Assembly: GCA_023423975.1 (NCBI GenBank) | Contig: JAFAEO010000083.1 | Location: 62,001 to 126,000, forward strand | Reading direction: 5' to 3' | Origin: Pseudomonadota bacterium | Lineage (GTDB): Bacteria; Pseudomonadota; Gammaproteobacteria; Burkholderiales; Burkholderiaceae_B | Length of the DNA stretch: 64,000 nucleotides | Shown: one piece after another, positions 16,877-25,219 of the stretch | How positions within the stretch are numbered: position 1 is the stretch's first letter | Layout: each line of letters opens with the position of its first letter | Made by a program: the position numbers and the translations under genes | Notes under the pieces: model-generated | What the model was told of the DNA's origin: nothing | Databases searched by the model: none | The model's input: only the letters and a program-made list of their open reading frames with translations

Positions 16877-17950
16877 ATGAATATTGGCATTGCCGGCGCC
16901 GGGCTGTTGGGGCGCATTCTCGCCTTGGTGCTCTCACGCCAGGGGCATCAGGTTTCTGTATTTGACCCCGCCACGTCTGCACAGGCACGGGGGGCCGCCG
17001 GCTGGACGGCCGCCGGCATGCTCAGCCCCATTGCCGAACTCGAAAGCGGCGATGCCGACGTATTCGACATGGGCTTGCGCTCGATCGCGCTGTGGTCTGC
17101 CCTGGTTCCCTCACTCAGCATGCCGGTGCAATTTCATATTCGGGGCAGCTTGCTGGTTGCGCATCGCGGCGATGAAGGCGCGGCAACGCGCCTGACATCG
17201 CTGCTGGACGCCAAAGCGCCGCAACATGCGCGCCCGCAAATGCTCACTCGCGATCAATTGCAGTCACTAGAGCCATCGATTCAGGGCCCCAGCCACGCCT
17301 GGATGCTCGAAGGCGAAGGACAGATCCATACGGTCCAGGCCATGCAGGCGCTGGCCGAATCTGCTGAGAACACTACCTGGTACTGGGGAACCCCAGTGAT
17401 CAGCCTCAAACCCGGGCAGTTGCAGACGGCGCAAGGCGTGCATGCGTTCGACTGGGTATTCGATGTGCGCGGCACCGGCGCCCGGGAGCGTCCGCACGCC
17501 AACAGCCATCAACTGAACTGTCGTAATGTGCGTGGCGTACGGGGTGAGATTTTCTGGCTGCAGGCCAGTGGGCTGACCCTTGGCCGACCTGTTCGTCTGT
17601 TGCATCCGCGTTACCGTGTATACATCGTGCCACGCGCACCCGATACGGTCGTGGTGGGCGCCAGCGAAATCGAGAGCGAAGACCGCTCGCCGGTATCGCT
17701 GCGCAGCACGGTGGAATTGCTGACAGCCGCTCACAGTGTTCTGCCCGAGCTGGCCGAAGCACGCCTGATCCACACCGAGGTCAATTTGCGGCCTGCCCTG
17801 CTGGACAATCTGCCCCGCATTGAGAATGAACAGGGCCTGACACGCATCAACGGATTGTTCCGTCATGGCTGGCTGATTGCGCCCGCCGTTGTGGAAAAGG
17901 CCCTACAATCAATATTTGAACCCGATTTCAATCTGATTCAAACGGTATGA
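16877..17950 (+). CDS. thiO: FAD-dependent glycine oxidase of thiamine synthesis
   Basis: The 357-residue flavoprotein oxidises glycine to iminoglycine, which supplies the C2-N3 unit of the thiazole ring. The dinucleotide-binding motif GIAGAGLLGRILAL is at residues 4-17, and AAGWTAAGMLSPIAELE is the typical ThiO segment after it. The C-terminal part has VNLRPALLDNLPRI and NGLFRHGWLIAPAV, like DAO-type oxidoreductases. ATG 16877 aligns with the motif; an upstream in-frame start at 16760 would add 39 unlikely residues. Its stop overlaps thiS. I found no thiamine riboswitch in the 178 bp before it. Confidence 0.87.
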   Translation: MNIGIAGAGLLGRILALVLSRQGHQVSVFDPATSAQARGAAGWTAAGMLSPIAELESGDADVFDMGLRSIALWSALVPSLSMPVQFHIRGSLLVAHRGDEGAATRLTSLLDAKAPQHARPQMLTRDQLQSLEPSIQGPSHAWMLEGEGQIHTVQAMQALAESAENTTWYWGTPVISLKPGQLQTAQGVHAFDWVFDVRGTGARERPHANSHQLNCRNVRGVRGEIFWLQASGLTLGRPVRLLHPRYRVYIVPRAPDTVVVGASEIESEDRSPVSLRSTVELLTAAHSVLPELAEARLIHTEVNLRPALLDNLPRIENEQGLTRINGLFRHGWLIAPAVVEKALQSIFEPDFNLIQTV

Positions 17951-18174
17951 GCACTATTCACATTTCCGTCAACGGAACCGAACACGACGTCGCCAGCGGC
18001 ACCACCCTGGCCCAGTTGATTACGCAGTTGCAAAACACGGCCGGCCAGGCGGATGACCCCGCGGCCATTGCCACTGCGGTCAATGAAATTTTTATTTCCC
18101 GACCCAAGCGCGACGACATCGTATTGTCCGACGGCGACCAGGTATTTACTTTCAGCCCTATCACCGGCGGCTAA
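17947..18174 (+). CDS. thiS: Sulphur-carrier protein ThiS
   Basis: The 75-residue ubiquitin-like carrier ends with the required Gly-Gly (FSPITGG), the C-terminus that becomes thiocarboxylated. The N-terminus (MSTIHISVNGTEHDVASGTTLAQLI) and AVNEIFISRPKRDDIVLSDGDQVFTF are typical. ATG 17947 overlaps the thiO TGA by four bases (ATGA), indicating translational coupling. It donates sulphur to ThiG, whose gene follows by 19 bp. The protein has an insertion of a few residues (TAGQADDPAA) compared with the 66-residue E. coli ThiS. Confidence 0.93.
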   Translation: MSTIHISVNGTEHDVASGTTLAQLITQLQNTAGQADDPAAIATAVNEIFISRPKRDDIVLSDGDQVFTFSPITGG

Positions 18175-18193
18175 CACCGCCAGCATCACGATT

Positions 18194-18994
18194 ATGAAAC
18201 CATTTGCCATCGCAGACACATTGCTGGAGAGCCGTTTTTTTCTGGGCACGGCAGGCTACCCGTCGCCCAAAGTATTGCAGGACGCAATCACTGCGTCGGG
18301 CGCTTCCGTCATCACGGTCGGGCTCAAGCGGCAGCTTACGCCCTCGGCCTCCGGCGGAGCCGGTGCGGCGCTGGACAATTCCTTTTTCCAGATGCTCAAA
18401 GACTCCGGCCTGCACCTGCTGCCCAATACCGCTGGCTGCAAAACGGGTCGTGAAGCGATTACGCTGGCGCAGATGGCACGGGAAATTTTTGGGACACACT
18501 GGATCAAACTGGAAGTGATCGGCGACGACTACACCCTGCAGCCCGATCCGATCGAGCTGATTCGTGCGGCCGAGGAACTGGCCAAAGATGGTTTTGAAGT
18601 GTTTCCCTATTGCACGGACGATCTGGTGACCTGCCGTCGCCTGCTGGACGTCGGTTGCCGGCTGTTGATGCCTTGGGGGGCGCCTATTGGGTCCGGGCAA
18701 GGCCTGACCAACCCGCATGGGCTGCGCATCCTGCGCGCACGCCTGCCCGACGTCCCGCTCATTGTTGACGCCGGCATCGGCTCGCCCATGGACGCCGTGC
18801 AAGCCATGCAAATGGGCTACGATGCCGTCCTGCTCAACTCGGCCGTATCTCAGGCCCACGATCCGGTAAAAATGGCAGAAGCCTTCAAACTGGCGGTACA
18901 GGCCGGACGCCTGGGCTTTGAGGCTGGAATCATGGCCAGGCAAGACATGGCCGTCCCTTCCACACAGGTCACCGGCCGCCCCTTTCTGCTGTAA
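18194..18994 (+). CDS. thiG: Thiazole synthase
   Basis: The 266-residue TIM barrel forms the thiazole phosphate from deoxyxylulose phosphate, ThiS thiocarboxylate and iminoglycine. The Schiff-base lysine is K105 in HWIKLEVIGDD. Also present are LPNTAGCKTGREAI, LMPWGAPIGSGQGL and VDAGIGSPMDA. ATG 18194 fits the family start (MKPFAIADTLLESRFFLGTAGYPS); a longer frame from 18053 overlaps thiS in a different frame and is rejected. A terminator follows, so thiE and other thiamine genes are not in this unit. Confidence 0.95.
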   Translation: MKPFAIADTLLESRFFLGTAGYPSPKVLQDAITASGASVITVGLKRQLTPSASGGAGAALDNSFFQMLKDSGLHLLPNTAGCKTGREAITLAQMAREIFGTHWIKLEVIGDDYTLQPDPIELIRAAEELAKDGFEVFPYCTDDLVTCRRLLDVGCRLLMPWGAPIGSGQGLTNPHGLRILRARLPDVPLIVDAGIGSPMDAVQAMQMGYDAVLLNSAVSQAHDPVKMAEAFKLAVQAGRLGFEAGIMARQDMAVPSTQVTGRPFLL

Positions 18995-18997
18995 GTT

Positions 18998-19018
18998 TGC
19001 CGCCAATGCGGCAGTTTT
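18998..19018 (+). terminator. Intrinsic terminator after thiG
   Basis: TGCCGC, loop CAAT, GCGGCA (18998-19013), followed by GTTTT to 19018. It sits directly after the thiG stop and closes the thiOSG transcript before the convergent azlCD pair. The T-run is short, so efficiency may be moderate. Confidence 0.6.
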
Positions 19019-19049
19019 GGGCGATGCTCCGAATACGAATGCCGCAGGT

Positions 19050-19385
19050 TTATACCGACAGCAGCAATAATGTTGCCCCATAGCCCGCCATCCCGGCCAG
19101 TACAGCAAACCCTGCATTGCGGGTAAGCCGGGCGCACACGCCTGCCGCGACCAGACCACAAAAATAGTTCAGTACGCTGGTGGTGCTGGTGGCCTGCTGC
19201 AAATCGGAATAAACCACAACGACGGTCATGGACACCAGCAGCGCCGGCCCCAGAATAACAAACCGGCCCGAGGCCAGGCGGCCAAAAATCGTTGACTTGC
19301 GCATCAGCACAAATGGCAAGGCACGCGTCAGCCAGGTCACCACGGCCATGACAACGATAGCCAGCCAGAATTCAGTCTGTCCCAT
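19050..19385 (-). CDS. azlD: AzlD-family branched-chain amino acid exporter subunit
   Basis: The 111-residue membrane protein has about four hydrophobic segments and the AzlD features WLTRALPFVLMRKS near the start and LNYFCGLVAAGVCARLTRNAG. ATG 19385 has GGAGAG upstream; longer frames add 24 unlikely residues. It overlaps the end of azlC by 14 bp, so the pair is translationally coupled. AzlCD pairs export branched-chain amino acids (azaleucine resistance in Bacillus); the substrate here is inferred from the family. Confidence 0.85.
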   Translation of the reverse strand: MGQTEFWLAIVVMAVVTWLTRALPFVLMRKSTIFGRLASGRFVILGPALLVSMTVVVVYSDLQQATSTTSVLNYFCGLVAAGVCARLTRNAGFAVLAGMAGYGATLLLLSV

Positions 19386-20121
19386 GAGACTCTCCATCCC
19401 TGTTTTTTTGCGGTGCGCCACCACCGCTTGCAGCAGTATCCTGGCCTGCGGGCACAAAGCACAACCAGGCGCTCACTGTCCCGGCCAGTATCGCAGGGGT
19501 TGCCCCGGCGTAGATCAGACACAGCAAAGTAATCACAGATGCAATAAGCAGTGCACGCAGCATGGGCCGTTTCACGCTAAGCAGTGCCAGCGAAAAAAAC
19601 AGCGCTACCAGGGCAAAGCGCAAAATCTGATCGACCTGCGGAAACTGTGCGATCAGGCCTGAGCCGGCAATCAGCCCGATGATGGTCCCGCCAATCCAGG
19701 ACAACCATGCGGTCAGGCCCAGCCCCATATACCAGGCAAATTGCGCATTGGCCGGCTGATGTCCCATCGCATGAAAAGCGGTGGCGAACACTTCGTCGGT
19801 CAGCAAAAATGCAGCCTGCAAACGAGAGTGCAAAGCATGTGGCAGCCATTTGGCGATGAGTGGACCGTAAAGCAGATGGCGCGCATTGAGCAATGAAACC
19901 ATGGCAACGATGCCCGGTAGCGGCGTACCCAGTTTGATGGCGGCAAGAATAAAAAACTGCGAGGCGCCGGCATAGACAAATACCGAGATCAGCACCGTTT
20001 CCCAGAACGACAGGCCCACGCCCTTGGCCGCGATCCCGTATGCCATGGCCACCGGTACATACCCGAGCAGCACCGGCACACCGGCCCGAACCCCACGCCA
20101 ACCATTGTGTAACACCGACAT
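19372..20121 (-). CDS. azlC: AzlC-family amino acid exporter subunit
   Basis: The 249-residue inner-membrane protein carries the AzlC signature: GVPVLLGYVPVAMAYGIAAKG, FVYAGASQFFILAAI, SLLNARHLLYG and LLTDEVFA. About seven hydrophobic segments are visible. It forms the large subunit of the AzlCD permease with the next gene. The C-terminal about 20 residues are hydrophilic and of no known function, and overlap the azlD start. It may be controlled by a regulator elsewhere, as none is adjacent. Confidence 0.9.
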   Translation of the reverse strand: MSVLHNGWRGVRAGVPVLLGYVPVAMAYGIAAKGVGLSFWETVLISVFVYAGASQFFILAAIKLGTPLPGIVAMVSLLNARHLLYGPLIAKWLPHALHSRLQAAFLLTDEVFATAFHAMGHQPANAQFAWYMGLGLTAWLSWIGGTIIGLIAGSGLIAQFPQVDQILRFALVALFFSLALLSVKRPMLRALLIASVITLLCLIYAGATPAILAGTVSAWLCFVPAGQDTAASGGGAPQKNRDGESHGTD

Positions 20122-20258
20122 TCTTACTGCCCCCCTGTAACAGATCGATATTACATCACAGGTATCGGGCTAAAATCCTGCGATGACTCCAGACTGCTGC
20201 AAATGGCGGGCAGCGGCGCAGGCTGCGCCACGCGTGGAGCAAAGCGACGACAAACCCT

Positions 20259-20714
20259 TCAGTTTTGATGTCGGGCCGCTACATAATTGAGTGTCCCTGC
20301 GTGATGTGCCGCTGCCGGATCGTCCAGTGGATGGCTGATGCCTTCTTCAACAGGCACAGACGGAAAATCAAACGGACTCACGCCGTCCAGACATGCAACA
20401 TTCACACTGATTTGCGACGGATCCGAGCGTCGACGATGATGGGTATAGATGCCGCAACGTGAACAAAAATAGTGCTCAGCGGTCATGGTGTTAAATTGAT
20501 AGCACGTGAGCCATTGCCTGCCAGACTCGTAATGAATATCGTCAAGCGCGGCCGTGACCACCACGGCCCCTCGCATGGCGCAATAGGAACAATTGCAGCG
20601 TCTGACATGGCGCAGGCCGTCCGCGATCAAGACAGTAAACCGAACTGCACCACAATGACAGGCGCCGGCAAGCTTGATACCGTCATTCAATGCCCTCTCC
20701 TTTTGCCAGCGCAT
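20259..20714 (-). CDS. GFA-family zinc protein
   Basis: The 151-residue protein belongs to the glutathione-dependent formaldehyde-activating (GFA) fold. The zinc cysteines are visible: C19 and C21 in GACHCGAVRF, C40-C42-C45 in RRCNCSYC, and C84 and C87 in YFCSRCGIYTHH. The remaining part (ISVNVACLDGV) matches the beta-rich fold. Many members have no proven formaldehyde role, so only the family is assigned. ATG 20714 is the likely start, and the N-terminus (MRWQKERALNDG) is slightly long. Confidence 0.82.
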   Translation of the reverse strand: MRWQKERALNDGIKLAGACHCGAVRFTVLIADGLRHVRRCNCSYCAMRGAVVVTAALDDIHYESGRQWLTCYQFNTMTAEHYFCSRCGIYTHHRRRSDPSQISVNVACLDGVSPFDFPSVPVEEGISHPLDDPAAAHHAGTLNYVAARHQN

Positions 20715-20814
20715 TGAGCATCAGCCGTTGCAGCCAGGTTCTGGCGTGCCGCAACGGTTGCCCCGGCCATCCCGCCCGTCAGAGGGGATAGCCGACGCAT
20801 GCATGACAGAATAA

Positions 20815-23628
20815 TCAGTCCAGCAAACTGCGCAGGACGTATTGCATGATGCCGCCGTGACGGTAGTAGGCTGCCTCGCTGGGCGTATCGATGCGCACAA
20901 TCGCGTCGAACTGTACGCCATCGGCCTGGACCCGTACGGTTGTGGGGGTAATGTCCTGGTTCAACGTCACGATACCGGTGATGTCAAAAGTTTCTTTGCC
21001 CGTCAGGCCGAGCGTTGCTGCATTTTGCCCCTCTGGAAACTGCAGCGGCAGCACGCCCATGCCCAGCAAATTCGACCTGTGAATCCGCTCATATGATTCT
21101 GCAATCACGGCCCGCACACCCAGCAACGCCGTTCCTTTTGCCGCCCAGTCGCGCGACGAACCCGAACCGTACTCCTTGCCGGCAAGAATGACCAGGGGAA
21201 TGCCTTTGTCTATATAGGATCGCGACGCCTCGAAAATGGTCGTCACCGGTTCATCGCTGCGCGTAAAGTCGCGGGTAAAGCCACCTTCGGTGCCCGGCGC
21301 AAGTTGATTACGCAGGCGTACGTTGGCAAATGTGCCGCGGATCATGACTTCATGATTGCCACGCCGCGACCCATACGAGTTGAAGTCTTTGGGATCCACG
21401 CCATGCTCGGTGAGGTATGCTGCGGCCGGCGAGGTTTTAGCAATGGAGCCGGCCGGACTGATATGGTCGGTCGTGACCGAATCACCCAGCATGGCCAGGA
21501 CCCGCGCCCCCTGAATATCCGAGAGCGGTTCGGGATGGCGCGCCATATTGTCGAAGTATGGCGGTTTGCGCGCATAGGTAGAGGCCTCGTCCCAGTCGAA
21601 CCGCTCGCCTTCGGGCGTAGACAAAGCACGCCAGCGTTCATCGCCGGCAAAGACATCGGCGTAGCCTGCCGTATACATATCGGACATGATGGCGCCATCC
21701 ACCACTTCCTGTACTTGCGCGGCCGTTGGCCAAATATCACGCAGGTAAACATCTTGCCCATCGCTGCCCTGTCCCAGCGGCTCGTTAAACAGATCTATAT
21801 CCATGGTGCCGGCCAGGGCATAAGCCACCACCAGCGGCGGCGACATCAGATAGTTCATCTTCACTTCAGCGTGGATGCGGCCTTCAAAATTCCGGTTGCC
21901 CGATAGCACCGACACTACAGAGAGATCATGATCTGCGATTGCCTGGCTCACTTCGGGTATAAGCGGACCGGAGTTACCGATACACGTTGTGCATCCATAC
22001 CCCACCAGGTTGAATCCCAAGGCATCAAGATAGGGGGTCAAACCGGCGCGTTCGTAATAGTCGGTCACCACCCGGGAACCGGGAGCAAGACTGGTCTTGA
22101 CCCAGGGCTTGCGCTGCAGGCCTTTTTCAACCGCCCGCTTGGCCAGCATCGCCGCCGCGATCATAACCGTCGGGTTGGACGTGTTGGTACAGGACGTAAT
22201 GGCAGCAATCACCACCGAGCCATGGTTGATCTGGCCTTGCGTGCCGTCGCTGAACGTAATGGGAATCGGCGCACGCGCCCCGCCATCGTCGGTTGACGCA
22301 TGTTCCATATGGTCGGTAGGCAGGGCCGAGCGTGATTGGGGTTCCTCGTGAGGTGGCGGATCCGATGCGGGAAAAGACTGATCGACGACCTTGTCATACC
22401 CTCGCGGTTTCTGTTCCGGTTCTCCAATAGTCGAGGCAAGCGCCCCCCGAAATGCCGGTTTCGCATCTGACAACGCTATGCGATCCTGCGGACGCATGGG
22501 ACCGGCGATAGACGGCACCACCTGTGACAAATCCAGCTCCAGCTTTTCTGAATAACGCGGTTCGGCTTGCGGGTCATGCCACAGCCCTTGCGCCTTGGCG
22601 TAGGCTTCAACCAGCGCAATCTGCTCCTGGGAGCGACCCGTGAATGCAAGATAACGCAGCGTTTCTGCATCAATGGGGAAAATGGAAATCGTCGAGCCAT
22701 ATTCCGGGCTCATATTGCCGATGGTCGCCCGGTTGGCCAGAGGTACAGACGCAACTCCAGGTCCGTAAAACTCAACAAATTTGCCAACAACACGATGCTT
22801 GCGCAACATCTCTGTAATCGTCAACACCAGGTCGGTGGCAGTCGTTCCCTCCGGTAACGTTCCGGTCAGCTTAAAACCCACAACGCGCGGAATCAGCATG
22901 GAAATGGGCTGACCCAGCATGGCCGCTTCAGCTTCAATGCCGCCCACACCCCACGCAACTACGCCCAGACCGTTGACCATGGGTGTATGGGAATCGGTCC
23001 CGACACAGGTATCCGGATAGGCCACTTTCATGCCATCGTCATCAGCCGTGAAAATAACACGCGACAAGTGTTCCAGGTTGACCTGGTGAACAATGCCGGT
23101 GCCCGGGGGCACGACCTTGAAGTCAGCAAAAGCCTGCTGTCCCCAACGTAAAAACTGGTAGCGTTCCAGGTTGCGTTGATATTCGATCTCTACGTTGCGC
23201 TCAAACGCATTGGCCTGCCCGAAAACGTCGACAATCACCGAGTGGTCAATGACCAGCTCTACCGGCGCCAGGGGATTGATGCGCTTGGGATCCCCGCCCA
23301 GGGCATGCATGGCCTCGCGCATGGCAGCCAGGTCAACAACCGCAGGCACGCCGGTAAAGTCCTGCAGCACCACGCGCGCCGGGGTAAAGGCAATTTCACG
23401 ATCTGGTTGGGCCTGCGGATCCCAGTCGGCAAGCGCGCGAATGTCTGCCGCAGTAATGTCCTTGCCATTTTCGGTACGCAGCAGGTTCTCCAGCAGTATT
23501 TTCAGGCCGTAAGGAAGCGAGTCAACATCCAGCCCCTCCTTCTTTAACGCATCAAGCCGGTAGATTCGATATGATTGATCTCCCACTTCGAGTATGCTGC
23601 GGGCGCCAAAACTATCCATACTATTCAT
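20815..23628 (-). CDS. acnA: Aconitate hydratase A
   Basis: TCA-cycle enzyme of the IRP1/AcnA type, interconverting citrate and isocitrate with a [4Fe-4S] cluster. Cluster cysteines are in AAITSCTNTSNP and GYGCTTCIGNSG; other motifs are GTDSHTPMVNGLGV, MLGDSVTTDHISPAG and GKEYGSGSSRDWAAKG. ATG 23628 has AAGGAG nine bases upstream and gives 937 residues; frames further upstream are unlikely. The protein is about 45 residues longer than E. coli AcnA because the linker at residues about 395-450 is enlarged and contains QSFPASDPPPHEE, a low-complexity, Pro-rich insertion. A regulatory AcnA role in mRNA binding is known for relatives, not visible here. Confidence 0.96.
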   Translation of the reverse strand: MNSMDSFGARSILEVGDQSYRIYRLDALKKEGLDVDSLPYGLKILLENLLRTENGKDITAADIRALADWDPQAQPDREIAFTPARVVLQDFTGVPAVVDLAAMREAMHALGGDPKRINPLAPVELVIDHSVIVDVFGQANAFERNVEIEYQRNLERYQFLRWGQQAFADFKVVPPGTGIVHQVNLEHLSRVIFTADDDGMKVAYPDTCVGTDSHTPMVNGLGVVAWGVGGIEAEAAMLGQPISMLIPRVVGFKLTGTLPEGTTATDLVLTITEMLRKHRVVGKFVEFYGPGVASVPLANRATIGNMSPEYGSTISIFPIDAETLRYLAFTGRSQEQIALVEAYAKAQGLWHDPQAEPRYSEKLELDLSQVVPSIAGPMRPQDRIALSDAKPAFRGALASTIGEPEQKPRGYDKVVDQSFPASDPPPHEEPQSRSALPTDHMEHASTDDGGARAPIPITFSDGTQGQINHGSVVIAAITSCTNTSNPTVMIAAAMLAKRAVEKGLQRKPWVKTSLAPGSRVVTDYYERAGLTPYLDALGFNLVGYGCTTCIGNSGPLIPEVSQAIADHDLSVVSVLSGNRNFEGRIHAEVKMNYLMSPPLVVAYALAGTMDIDLFNEPLGQGSDGQDVYLRDIWPTAAQVQEVVDGAIMSDMYTAGYADVFAGDERWRALSTPEGERFDWDEASTYARKPPYFDNMARHPEPLSDIQGARVLAMLGDSVTTDHISPAGSIAKTSPAAAYLTEHGVDPKDFNSYGSRRGNHEVMIRGTFANVRLRNQLAPGTEGGFTRDFTRSDEPVTTIFEASRSYIDKGIPLVILAGKEYGSGSSRDWAAKGTALLGVRAVIAESYERIHRSNLLGMGVLPLQFPEGQNAATLGLTGKETFDITGIVTLNQDITPTTVRVQADGVQFDAIVRIDTPSEAAYYRHGGIMQYVLRSLLD

Positions 23629-24403
23629 GACGTTTTTCTCCTTGATCATAAACTTGCCTGGTCTGTGTTCATATCGCAAATGGCAACTACTGCACGATTG
23701 GAACTCGGCTACCATTGCCGGTCTGGTGATACGGACTTACACAAGGGAGGCGTCGGCGGGGCGAACAATTGGTTCGGGCTTGTTGCTATTGCCTATTGAC
23801 GACCACTGTTGCAAGAGCGCGGACACATGCACTACCTCGGCCTGATACCGACACTTGTATGGCCACTGTCCGAATTGTCGTCATAAAAAACTGATTGAAT
23901 ACTTCCCCTACCAAACCGCCTGTAAAACCACAGTTGTTAAGTCACATCTATTAAGTTAGGTCTGCAACGCTGTCTGCCCAAGCAGAAACGCTTTTTTTCC
24001 ACGTGTCACACGCCGCGCGATGGGTGCCAACCAGAACGGCACCCCACACAGGGATCATGCCATAACTTGCCAAGCGATACAAACCAGTCTGCCCTTTGGC
24101 GCATAATGCATGAAGTTGCTGTCCTTTTCACCGCGAGTACGGCACAGGCAGATGTCAGATCACAGAGGTGATGATGGGCGTGATGACGGGTGTGATGATC
24201 AAACCAGAGAATCAAATGAAGGAGCAGGCCCAAAATCTGATCAAGAATCACATCAAAGAATCTGATCAGGGATAGATTCAAGCGCAGATGATGGATAAGA
24301 AGATGGCGCAGAGTACGGCCCAGACCAATGATCATGATCCGAAGATAGCAGCCTCGCCCCGGTGGCATTGCGCCAGACTATCCGGGGCGACATAAACAGG
24401 CTG
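23629..24403. other. 775-bp region between acnA and the haem operon, no convincing gene
   Basis: No reading frame here looks coding over its full length. A reverse frame at 24006-24368 has an odd Leu/His-rich composition and is rejected. Near acnA, a 15-bp imperfect palindrome CGAACAATTGGTTCG (23762-23776) could be an operator. Around 24165-24205 the sequence has repeated GTGATGA-like units, and a 34-codon frame (24171-24275) reads MMGVMTGVMIKPENQMKEQ..., hydrophilic after the start; coding cannot be shown. The region presumably holds the acnA promoter. It has no clear terminator for hmuV. Confidence 0.45.
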
Positions 24404-25219
24404 CTATTCCCAGACAACCAGCAACTTGCCTTGCTTGAATGGATGGGGCATGGTCTGGCTGTAGATGCCATACGTTGCGTACAGGTGTTCGCGCGTGAGC
24501 ACCCGTTCGGGCGTATCACAAATGACCAGCTCGCCGTCGGCCAGCAGCGCAATGCGATCACAATACTGCGCGGCCAGATTAATATCATGGACAATCACCA
24601 TCACGCCCACTTCATCCTTGTGCGCCAGATCCGACACAATGCGGAAAAACGCATGCTGATGCTTTGGATCCAGGGCCGAAGTGGGTTCATCCATCAGCAA
24701 ATACCGCGTCTGGCCATCATGGCGCCGGGCCAGCAATTGGACCAGCACCCGCGCAAACTGTACACGTTGTTTTTCACCGCCAGAAAGCGTTACCCATGAT
24801 CGGTCAAGCAGGTCCCGCACGCCTGCGGTCTGCGCCGCGTGCTGCAACAATGCATTTGCCTCGCCAGGGTCCAGTTCCGGAAACGGGTACAGACCCATCT
24901 GAATAATTTCCTGGATACCCAGATCAAAGGTCAGACCGCTGCCCTGGGGCAGCACAGCTCGCTGGCGCGCCTGCTCCCGTGCCGACTGCGCGGTGGCCTC
25001 ATGCCCGTTGATGTAAATGGTGCCGGTGTCGTGCGTGCGAACCTCCTGACTTTCCTGCGCCAGGATGGACAACAATGTGGATTTGCCGGCGCCATTGGCG
25101 CCCAGCAGCGCCAGCACTTCGCCTCGTCTTATTTCAATTGAAATGTCACGCAGTACCTGGCGCTGACCGCGTGTTGCGCAGATGTCGCTGCCGCGCATGC
25201 ATTGCTCCATCACGGTCAT
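24404..25219 (-). CDS. hmuV: Haem ABC transporter ATPase
   Basis: The 271-residue ATPase drives haem import across the inner membrane. Walker A is GANGAGKST (40-48), signature LSGGEKQRVQFARVL, Walker B LLMDEPTSALD, H-loop VHDINLA. These features and the cluster position match HmuV/BhuV. ATG 25219 overlaps the stop of hmuU by four bases (ATGA), so coupling is certain; an in-frame extension to 25414 would overlap hmuU and is rejected. It is the last gene of the haem operon, with Q-loop PQGSGLTFDLGIQE. Confidence 0.93.
   Translation of the reverse strand: MTVMEQCMRGSDICATRGQRQVLRDISIEIRRGEVLALLGANGAGKSTLLSILAQESQEVRTHDTGTIYINGHEATAQSAREQARQRAVLPQGSGLTFDLGIQEIIQMGLYPFPELDPGEANALLQHAAQTAGVRDLLDRSWVTLSGGEKQRVQFARVLVQLLARRHDGQTRYLLMDEPTSALDPKHQHAFFRIVSDLAHKDEVGVMVIVHDINLAAQYCDRIALLADGELVICDTPERVLTREHLYATYGIYSQTMPHPFKQGKLLVVWE

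Noticed and set aside
20183..20290. 35-codon plus frame starting after a TAAAAT sequence (MTPDCCKWRAAAQ...)
   Set aside because: The promoter-like box is suggestive, but the peptide is too short and unrecognised to call a gene.
24006..24368. 120-codon reverse frame rich in Leu and His
   Set aside because: Composition is unlike any protein and it looks like the complement of GTGATGA-type repeats; no ribosome-binding site.
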